A stretch of DNA of 64,000 bases, from the NCBI GenBank assembly GCA_011109175.1, contig RDEW01000008.1, forward strand, positions 1,493,447 to 1,557,446, in the 5' to 3' direction. This document shows positions 56,311 to 64,000 of this stretch, one piece after another. The stretch's first letter is position 1. Every line of letters starts with the position of its first letter. The translations under genes were made by a program, and so were the position numbers. The notes below the pieces were generated by a model that did not search any database, was not told the origin of the DNA, and saw nothing but the letters and a program-made list of their open reading frames with translations. This DNA comes from Dicyema japonicum. Taxonomy: Eukaryota; Dicyemida; Rhombozoa; Dicyemidae.

Positions 56311-56640
56311 CAGCTGGTGGCTTAGTGGTTAGGTGTCGGGCTTAAGTGGCTTAGGCTACGGGTTCGAATCTCGCTGCTGTTTACCTGGTGGAAGGTTCCA
56401 CGCATCTACGATGCAGAAAGGGTTTGACGAGTGACGCCGTCATCAGTGATACTCACTGCGGAACTGGATTGTCTAGAAAGGACACTCACACAAGAAAAAG
56501 AACAAAAAGAAGTGAAGATCATTCCTTGGTTCTACGATTAGTTAAAATTAACTGTTCTTTACTTAAATAAAGTGTGTGTCCTGCCTATGCGGAGCTATAA
56601 ATACTATGGCTCTCGTGAAAAGGCTTTATTATTATTATTA
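56311..56640 (+). mobile_element. S2 SINE (tRNA-headed), most complete copy
   Basis: A box tggcttagtgg (56318-56328) and B box ggttcgaatct (56361-56371) give a tRNA-like head. The body contains 'gaaggttccacgcatctacg' and 'gacgagtgacgccgtcatca' (to about 56450), shared with the other S2 copies. The 3' boundary is uncertain; sequence to 56640 ends in TTA repeats that may belong to the neighbouring LINE-A. A LINE-type tail (56255-56310, complement) lies just upstream. Confidence 0.72.
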
Positions 56641-56659
56641 GGTGATCCCAGCTTCCAGC

Positions 56660-59457
56660 AACATCCAAACTCTCTTCAATTGGTCTTCTGATGATCCAAT
56701 CGCACTCCGGAAGCGTCTTTTCTTGCTTCTGCAAAGGAATTCGATCGGTGTGCACTTTTTTATTACCGACCGAAATTCCTCTGCATGGGACACCTTTTCC
56801 TAAAATGGGTTTCCCAGTTCCTTGCAGAAACGTAGGAAACCTTGGCCATTTTCAACGTTGCCTCATCAGAAACGAGGTCGCCAATGGGGATGTCCGTGCG
56901 GTGCATAATTCTCTTCCTGAGGGAGTTCAAACGGTCTACTCTCGAAAGGGGAATCGCAAACCTCCAGGCGGAGCAGGAAAATTCAATGGTCGGTATGATT
57001 ACTTGTTGATAGACTTTGCTGATGCAATCGGCCGGGGGAAAGGGCTTTCTTTATCATCGCATTCAGAATGCTCCATTTCCGAAGACCCTTGGCGAGCACC
57101 TCCTCTACGTGACTCGAGAACGTCAACAGAGAGTCGAAAACTACACCAAGGATCTTCTGGGTCCGCGTAGAAGGGATGGGAGTGTTTCCGATGGATATCT
57201 CAAGCCCACCTTTAAACCTTCTGTTTGTAGTGAATAATGTGAACTGAGACTTGGATGCTGATACACATAACGTATTTGCAGATAGCCAGTCACAAATTCG
57301 GTTTAGGTGTGTCTGAACAGTTGCTACAGCCATGGAAGGAGATTTATTTCTTGCAGTGATGATTAGGTCGTCCGCATAGGATAGTAACATAGTGTCCTGG
57401 TCATTGGTAGTAGGTAGGTCATGTAGAAATAGGTTGAAAAGGAGCGGAGATAAAGGTGAGCCTTGCGGACTCCATTGGGAGTAGTCTTGATTTTGAAGTG
57501 GTTTTGTCAATACGGACCCTTCCGCGTCGTCCAGTTAAGAAGTTTTCCAGCCATAGCTTGATGTTTGGGTGTAAGTTCGAGTTAAAAATCTTTTGCGTTA
57601 GGAGTTTCCTCGGAACAGAGTCAAAGGCCTTCTGTATGTCGGATGGATACTAAGGCCGTCCGTAAGTGTGTTTTCATGTTGAAGCCGTCAGTAATAAACT
57701 GGGAGATAGAACCCAAATGAGTCGTTGTAGAACGGTCTGCCCTGAAACCATGTTGAAACTCTGGTAGATGTAGAACAGGAGAGATGCGCATTAACACAAG
57801 CTTTTCCAGTACTTTTGATAAAACACAAGTTATCGAGATGAAGCGGTAAGAAGAGGGAACGTCTTTTGGTTTTCTGGGTTTTAGGATTGGCGTAATCAGG
57901 GAGTTTTTCCATATATTAGGTAGCGTATGGTAGTTGATCGAGTCGTTGTACAGTCTTGATAGTATGGCCCGTGCCTGAAGTCCAAGATGTTTGAGGTGAA
58001 TAGTGCATATACCGTCGGGACCACAAGCACGAGTGGGACGTAGCAATTTAATAACCTTTTCAACATCATCGGGGGTGAAGAAAATGGAATATGGATCTTG
58101 TTGTGGCCGGCGCCGTTCAACAAGTGTAGAACGAGAAAAAATTTTATGGCTGATCGATACGTAGTACTTCATAATCTTGTTTGCGAGTTGCGTGCGGGTT
58201 CCAAAGCGTCGCGGGTAACGGCCTCAGCTCCGCGGTCCTCCTCATTGATAAGGCTATTGATCCTTCTTAGTGTTTTCCAAAATGTGGCACAAGAGTTTTT
58301 GTGACATAGTCGTCCAACTAGGCGGCTCCATTTGAGTCTGTTGTTAGTTCGGATATGCTCAAATAATTTGGTATTCAGTGAACGTATGGAGTAGAAGGAG
58401 TTATTAGTCTGTGTTTTATTTCTCTCTCCAGCGCATCTCGTTTCTTGATGAGTGACACAATTTGCGATGATAATCTTAGATTGAACTTCTTGTAAGAGGC
58501 GACAGGTATAAATAGTTTATCAGCTTTCAGAATAATAGCGGACAGAATCTTTGCCGTCTCCTCTACTGTGCAATTAATCATAGTAAGGTCAAGGAGACTA
58601 TTGTCCACATACGTCCTGAAACCATGCCAGTCGCCTTTCAAGTAATTTTTGAACTTTGTAGAACAACACGGTGAACAAATAGGCCTTCTAAGTCTCAACA
58701 CAATGGGGTTATGGTCGCTTGAGAAACCATAACGAACATTCCATAAAATACATCCAGTCATAGAGAGAGAGCAGAGGGACAGGTCCGAGGATGTTGGAAT
58801 GTCCCTTCTGCGGTCGGGGTCCTTGTGTGAGCGTCTGGGTCATTGAGGATAGTCAAAACATTAAGTAAGGAAAGGATGTACTCGCCGCGACTGTCGGCTG
58901 ATTGTGTTCGAGAGCCAGAGTGGATGTTTGGCATTTAGGTCTCCGCATAGTAGCAGATCCTTTAGTCCACACAGGCTCAATAGGTTGGGGATGTAGGAAG
59001 TAGTACATGACTCCTGAGGCGGGATATAGACATTACATAATGTAAAACATCTCGTCGAAGAAAAAAGAACTTCAATAGAAATCTGTTCCAGAATAAGATC
59101 CCCTTCGCAGAGAGAAGATACAGAAGGGGTGACATCCGTGAATTTAAGTCCATCCTTAATGATAGCCAATAATTCTCTCCCGAGACTTCTTGTTCGGTCC
59201 TGCAAAATACACAATGTCCATGGAAACAAGGTGTTGGGGACTTTATAGAGAGCTTCGATTCTTGGAAGAGGCAATGTCCACTCTCAAATGGGATAAGAGA
59301 GATCGTAATCCAATACTTTATTGCGGATTCCATTTACATTTAGTTGTGGAATACTCAACGTGCAGTTGGGTCCCGGATTAGGTTCTACATCACCAGACAG
59401 AAGTAGTAGAGAGAAAACGGAGGAGTTGGTAAGCCACCCTTCTAAAGATTCTAATCT
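56660..59457 (-). pseudogene. LINE-A copy 2 endonuclease-reverse transcriptase
   Basis: Begins SSVFSLLLLSGDVEPNPGP and continues in frame to NCTLSIPQLNVNGIRNKV. Next EN motifs (LLCGDLNAKHPLWLSN; FSSDHNPIVLRLRR), then RT: RACGPDGICTIHLKHLG, LITPILKPRKPKDVPSSYRF, QHGFRADRSTTTHLGS, QGSPLSPLLFNLFLHDLPTT, LLSYADDLIITARN (catalytic), QKILGVVFDSLLTFSSHVEE. At least six frames are needed, with a broken motif A (VSIRHTEGL), so it is dead despite good motif preservation. Confidence 0.85.
59368..59394 (-). other. 2A-like ribosome-skipping motif (GDVEPNPGP)
   Basis: Intact D-V-E-x-N-P-G-P core, preceded by LLLLS, in the same open frame as the endonuclease start. Position and context match 34743-34769. 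Confidence 0.85.
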
Positions 59458-60430
59458 TTTTATTATTATTATTATTTGAGCCAAAGAAACACCGTCTTAA
59501 CCAATAACTAATATTCAGGTGATCCCGGCATCTCTCAATAATCGGGGCATTTTTCTCGATGCTCCGACCGTGATCCACGCATTTTCTATACGGACGGGGG
59601 TCTTTTTCCTTTCCTCTTCTGAAATTGCCTCCAGTTGCCTCTATGATAGACTCGAGTGCTCTGGGGGCAATTTCTTTATCTGTATATTTTTCTAGTAATT
59701 TTTTTGCTCTTGACTGGATCTCTTGAATTTTTGTTAGGTTCGTTGCCGACAGGTTAGATCCCCATGCAGCACATTTATAGTTTATTGTTGGCTTGACATA
59801 CTGCTTGTAGAGGGTCCCGATACCTGGCGGATAAATTCCTCCACAGTTCCAAAGGAAGACCTTTACAAAATTGATCTTCTTTGCACAGGTTGATATGATA
59901 GATTCCACATGGGCTGAGAAGCAGAGGAAAGTATCAAAAGTTACTCCCAGTATCTTCTGCGATTTCTTTTGTGGTATAGGTACTCCATTTAACGTGACAT
60001 CAATTGTTTGCGTTCCCATCTTTCTATTCTTAGTAAATAGAGTGACTGCTGACTTTTCAGAACGTGCATTTAATCGATTTTCGCACAACCATCCAAATGT
60101 TATTTAGTATTCCTTGTAGTCTTTCTTTAGCATGTTCGACATTTACGTCTCTAGATGCGACAACTATGTCATCGGCATAAGAAAGTAGCATGTCATTATT
60201 ATTCATAGGTACGGGGAGATCACTCAAAAACAAATTAAAAAGGATTGGTGACAGAGGAGATCCTTGGGGTACACCATTGGGTAATAATCCCGATCTGGAA
60301 CTCTTGTTTCCGACGGATACTTTCCCTCGGCGTCCACTTACGAAATTTGCTAACCATAACTTTAATGATGCATCAATTTTTGTCAAAAATATTTTTCGTA
60401 TGAGGATCTTCCTTGGAGTCTTTTGATAAT
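59458..60430 (-). pseudogene. LINE-A copy 3 (RT C-terminal half)
   Basis: Reads LKLWLANFVSGRRGKVSVGN, LPNGVPQGSPLSPILFNLFL, LLSYADDIVVASRD (catalytic), KILGVTFDTFLCFSAHVES, YVKPTINYKCAAWGSNLSAT and ESIIEATGGN, ending near RDHLNISYWL and a tail of TAA repeats at 59460-59480. 5' truncated in the RT; only one major frameshift (near 60080), so relatively young. It abuts the 5' end of copy 2 in tandem. Confidence 0.85.
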
Positions 60431-60612
60431 TAATAATAATAATAGGTATAGAAACAATGAGTCTTTTGATAATTAATAATAATAATTAGGTATAGAAACA
60501 AGTTTAATTTTTGTAGTTAATTCAATTATTCAAATAAAAAAAAAAATTCAAAATAATTAAAATTCTTTATTGTTGGCATGTTTAAGGATTAAACACCCAG
60601 GATTTGATTACA

Positions 60613-61161
60613 ATGTCACGTGGAAAACAGGAGACAGATAGACTGCGCAAGAACATTCAAAATCAGTGGGAGAGACTAATGCAGGACTTTAAAGAAATTG
60701 AAGACTCCAGGTGCATCTCTCATATCATCATAGAGATGAACTGGACGAGGAAGAATACAAATCAATGAGGACTGACATTATAGAACAACTCCAGGACTTT
60801 GAAAAATACTTAAAGAACCTCTCAAGAGGGGATCTGACTTTGGTTAACAATTGTGATGCCATGCAATTGGTAGATATTAGACTTACTTTCAGGCAATTCA
60901 GGCAGCAGTGAGCGATGCCTTTTCAACCCCGCAGATAATTCAGATGTTTGCCAACAATGAGACTGTAGATTTGAGGAACAAACTTGAAGAGGTTCGGAGG
61001 GACTCTAAGATTGGTCTTTTAAATAAGAGTACAGCCAATAACCAAATGTTGGAGATACTGAAGGCTTTGAAACAGCTGAATGAGGAATTATCCCCGAAGA
61101 TGAGCTGTTTCTAAAACAGAATATGGGTGACAAGTTTGCTAGGGTTTCTGACAATGGTTAA
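60613..61161 (+). CDS. LZIC: LZIC-like protein (leucine zipper and ICAT domain)
   Basis: Small protein related to the beta-catenin inhibitor ICAT (CTNNBIP1). N-terminal zipper region MSRGKQETDRLRKNIQNQWE and RLMQDFKEIEDSRDELDEEE, then NNCDAMQLAIQAAVSDAFST, PQIIQMFANNETVDLRNKLE and LEILKALKQLNEEL, aligning end to end with vertebrate LZIC. Introns 60711-60733 and 60870-60892 (both 23 nt, GT-AG). After NEEL one C is needed in a C4 run at 61094-61097 to continue as SPEDELFLKQNMGDKFARVS with a stop at 61161; without it the protein ends PKMSCF at 61114. The C-terminus is about 30 residues shorter than in vertebrates. Convergent with the carrier gene at 61981. Confidence 0.88.
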
Positions 61162-61980
61162 CATTATTTGTTTGATCTGATAGTTTCCGAGGACAAGCTC
61201 ATGCAGAAATCAAAATTATCTTAGATTGACATTCTAATATTACTTTTACATTTATTGTCGTATCTGTGTTTATTATATTTGGTTCTCTCTTATCTCTCAG
61301 GCCGTTCTGGTTTTATTGAATTCCTTACGGTAAACCTAATCATAAAGACTTGCTGGTAGGTGTATGTTGTCTCTGATTATCTATATGCTTCAAAATATTT
61401 GGGTTGAGTGCCAAAATAATAAAAATATACAGAATCTAATGACCTCAGAGTTGGCCTAGTATCCATCTACCGGGAATGAATTTGGTTATCCAAGACTGGT
61501 ATTTTGACGACAGCTGTTCAAGTACAGTGAGCTACACCAATATTGGAGGGTACACACTCATAACTCTCTTATGTTCACGAGATTGGGGGTTACATTATAT
61601 CGGAGGACTTAAGTTTATAACTGGTGACAAATATCAACTTTTTGAATAAAAGTTATAACCAAATTACTAAAAGGATTACGTATATTTATTCCTGAGTTGA
61701 CTATAAAGAAATCCTTAAGTAGAATACAAGTAGAATACCAAACAGCCTATTGAATTTACTTAAATAGAGCATATTTTGACTCATTTAATGACGTAAACCC
61801 AATTTAATCAAGCCTAGGTACTAAGGAGTGCCTTTCCGGACAATTTCCAGAAAAAACTTGTTCGTATTATTTGTTTAGCTTTAACGTGAAAACAATCATT
61901 ATTCGTTTATTTTATAAACTTCTTAACGGAAACATATAGAAAGTAATATTAATTCAAAACAATAAAACAAATATAAATAC
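61162..61980. other. Convergent intergenic region, no gene seen
   Basis: AT-rich spacer between the stop codons of LZIC (plus) and the carrier (minus). No repeat or RNA recognised. Confidence 0.5.
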
Positions 61981-63532
61981 TTACGACGATGATGGTAATC
62001 CTAAAGCCTCTCTAGTCTTCTCATATAGCATATAGCTCAGACTAACTGAGGGAATCACCTTCAAAAAGTTAGGAGTAATCCCCCTATATAATCCCATAAA
62101 TCCCTCCCGTTTTATAGTTTCAGCAAAAATATCAGTCATTCCACTTTTCTTTGATGAGCCTTTAATAACTCATCATAAGAACCTGTTGCCTGCAGTTTTG
62201 TCTTCACTAAGGCTAAGGGATATGTAAGAAGCTGTCCACATGCTGAACTAGCACCTCCACAAGCTAGGAGAACCCAATCAGGTGGCATCCCCGACTCACC
62301 ACGTGCAAAATTGTTTCTTACTATTCCTTTGAAGGTCTACCAATCAAAAACATCCAAAACCTCATACAAAGCCAACTCAGTCCCGGCATATGGGAGAATA
62401 CCCAATAAGTTTGGGACATATCCCCGATAAAACGATCTTATTCCCTCTCGTTGTAATATCTGACTGGCACATTGAAAGATTGTGGAGATTTCCCCCGTCT
62501 TTGCCAAACACAACCTTGTCTTTATCACCTCCATGGGATATATAGCTGTCTGGGCAACAGCACCAGCACACGAACCCGCCACAAACTTTTCGTAGACTTT
62601 GAGTTCTTCTCTATCTTTGTACTCACGGATCGCTTTCTTTATCTACCAAGTCACAAGGGTCGTCAACCTGCTCATAAACCATAAACTTTATTGCTGATTC
62701 GGGGACAATTTTGGAGATATTCACTCCATTCCCTCTCCACAAAGCAAGAAATCCACCCTCCTTCTTCAAATAAGCGAGTCCGGATAAAAATTTGATGTCT
62801 TTCGGTCCCCCATAGACCTGATTATAAGATGGAAACAAACCTGGAGAATAACTTTGATTCTGTCTAAAGGGGCAGTGCACGTGCGTGAAACTGCTCCAGC
62901 GATTCCCCCAGCAATCAAATTTCTCCACCAAACACCGGTTTCCAAGTCATTCTTGTCAAAATCCTTAGCAATACAGTCGTGATCACCAGTATCGATGATC
63001 ACTGGGTGATTCCAGTAGTTCATAAGATCAACAAGGTTGGAGTTAACGGGACTAAATATGAAATAATCCCTGAATTCGTCAAAGGACAGTCTCATGTTGC
63101 CATTTCTGTCAGCTCTAAAGGTTACGAGCTAATAGTTGCTTTTTAATGAGATTTTCGACTTCTTTTGGCGTCATTTCTATATTATTGTCAATGAGGGATT
63201 TGATTAGCTCATTAAAGCTAATTTCGCCTATTGAATGATCATTATCAATCATACCGTCGTTGTTTTTGTCGATATTTCTAAAAATCGAGTCTAATTTGTC
63301 CTCCTGATTCTGCAATATCTCTGAGAACTGATCAAATGTAATCCTCAACTCGTCTCGGTCACCTTTTCCTACTAACTGTAGAAATTCTTAAATATAAACA
63401 GAATACCTGATCTATCACCTCGTCGGGACAGGATTTAAAGGCAGTTCTTATCTCTTCTTTTGACAACTTACCGTTTTTATTTTTGTCAATTTTGTCAAAC
63501 AATTCTCGATGTCTTACAACAAAACTAGACAT
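61981..63532 (-). CDS. Calcium-binding mitochondrial ATP-Mg/Pi carrier (SCaMC, SLC25A24/25 type)
   Basis: Exchanges ATP-Mg for phosphate across the inner mitochondrial membrane under Ca2+ control. The N-terminal EF-hand part begins [20 protein letters not shown] with GKLSKEEI; further EF hands at [16 protein letters not shown] and [13 protein letters not shown]. Three carrier repeats follow, with signatures [30 protein letters not shown] and [12 protein letters not shown]. It ends [35 protein letters not shown]. One clear intron is 62840-62818 (23 nt). An apparent shift at a T3 run near 63128 and two joins (near 63405 and 62165) are not resolved. Full family length. SLC25A24, A25 and A23 cannot be distinguished by eye. 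Confidence 0.88.
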
Positions 63533-63659
63533 AAATTAATAAAATTTTAAACAATTTTAGTGACAATATTTATAGTATTTATTTACCACAACTTTGACCA
63601 CTAGATATTTACGTTTTTTTACCGCTAAATTATTTATTAATTTATTATTATCTAACGCC

Positions 63660-63860
63660 GGAAAATAATAATATTAATAATAATAACCCCTAAAATGGAC
63701 ACCAAGAAAGAAGGAGTTAAACCATCTAATTAAGTGATCCCGGTAGATTTCAACAGGGTCTAGAGCTTTTTGCTGTGCTCCTCCATAGTACCACAGCTTT
63801 TCCGAATCCACGACGTTCCTTTTTCATGAGAATTTGGAGAGACGTGGCATGAGAATGAAT
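63660..63860 (-). mobile_element. LINE-A 3'-end fragment
   Basis: Plus strand shows 'ataataataataacccc', 'caccaagaaagaaggagt', 'ctaattaagtgatcccgg' and then C-terminal coding remnants resembling 225-360. About 200 bp, 5' truncated. Confidence 0.78.
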
Positions 63861-64000
63861 AAATTAAAAGATCAGTAAGAATGAGGTGTTTGTATCTTTA
63901 TTTAATTTTTAAACAATAAACAAAAAGTCACTTACTTCGATATCCAATCGCTCCTTTGCTGCAATAATCATTGGGCAGAGTTAAAACATACAGGTAACCA
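63861..64000. other. Window end, no feature seen
   Basis: AT-rich, no frame or repeat recognised. Confidence 0.4.

Larger units (their letters stand above)
56640..59457 (-). mobile_element. LINE-A copy 2, essentially full length
   Basis: Minus-strand order: short hydrophobic leader, 2A motif (59368-59394), EN, RT, C-terminal domain ending VWMLLEAGIT-stop at about 56660, then a 3' tail of TAA repeats. About 2.8 kb. The best-preserved LINE-A in the window, immediately downstream of another LINE-A copy in the same orientation. Confidence 0.85.

Noticed and set aside
56311-56385. Functional tRNA gene
   Set aside because: A and B boxes are present but the arms do not form a clean cloverleaf, and the sequence continues into a repeated SINE body.
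1-64000. CRISPR arrays, bacterial operons, phage genes
   Set aside because: No spaced direct-repeat arrays, ribosome-binding sites or operon-like gene order; spliced animal genes are present throughout.

Overview
This is AT-rich eukaryotic DNA, almost certainly from an animal. Ten host genes can be recognised by protein similarity: a nuclear lamin, quiescin sulfhydryl oxidase (QSOX), RNA polymerase II subunit RPB7, a metallopeptidase, a CPVL-type serine carboxypeptidase, DHX37, site-2 protease (MBTPS2), NUDC, LZIC and a Ca2+-dependent mitochondrial ATP-Mg/Pi carrier. Lamin, QSOX, LZIC and MBTPS2 together point to a metazoan. Wherever exon boundaries can be reconstructed, introns are GT-AG and only about 21-28 nt long (RPB7: 27, 22, 23, 23, 22, 22). 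From family knowledge, such uniformly tiny introns are typical of dicyemid mesozoans, so a dicyemid or a similarly reduced parasitic animal is the best inference.

More than half of the window is retrotransposon debris. Names used here are local. LINE-A is a Jockey/CR1-like element with an APE endonuclease (EN) and reverse transcriptase (RT). LINE-C is related to it and has a zinc-knuckle-like C-terminus. LINE-B is RTE-like with an APE endonuclease. LINE-R is an RT element with a C-terminal PD-(D/E)XK-like nuclease carrying a KRPDG motif. LINE-D is an RT with an IDDLK-type active site. S1 is a ~310-bp repeat made of LINE-A 5' and 3' ends. S2 is a tRNA-headed SINE.

Layout: 1-3.8 kb S1 fragment, LINE-A copy 1 and a LINE-C tail; 5.0-6.8 lamin; 7.6-11.6 LINE-R and LINE-A pieces and an inverted-repeat element; 13.0-14.7 QSOX; 17-23.4 LINE-R and LINE-B debris around a small unknown gene at 18.4; 23.9-26.3 the best LINE-B; 26.4-27.0 RPB7; 27.1-33 LINE-D, S1, a LINE-A relative and LINE-R; 33.5-34.5 metallopeptidase; 34.6-36.6 LINE-C and a LINE-B tail; 37.6-39.1 CPVL; 39.3-40.1 RT debris; 40.2-44.1 DHX37; 44.3-45.2 rearranged LINE-A; 45.2-46.7 MBTPS2; 46.8-50.3 repeats; 50.5-51.5 NUDC; 52.2-60.4 LINEs and SINEs; 60.6-61.2 LZIC; 62.0-63.5 carrier; 63.7 LINE-A tail.

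The most interesting signals are 2A-like ribosome-skipping motifs (D-V/I-E-x-N-P-G-P) directly in front of LINE endonuclease domains at three sites, the LINE-A-derived S1 parasites, uniform micro-introns with some odd boundaries, and a lamin 3' splice site in the loop of a perfect 14-bp hairpin. Several conserved host genes need single-base homopolymer corrections to stay in frame. Assembly error is the simplest explanation, so 'broken' host genes here should not be assumed dead.
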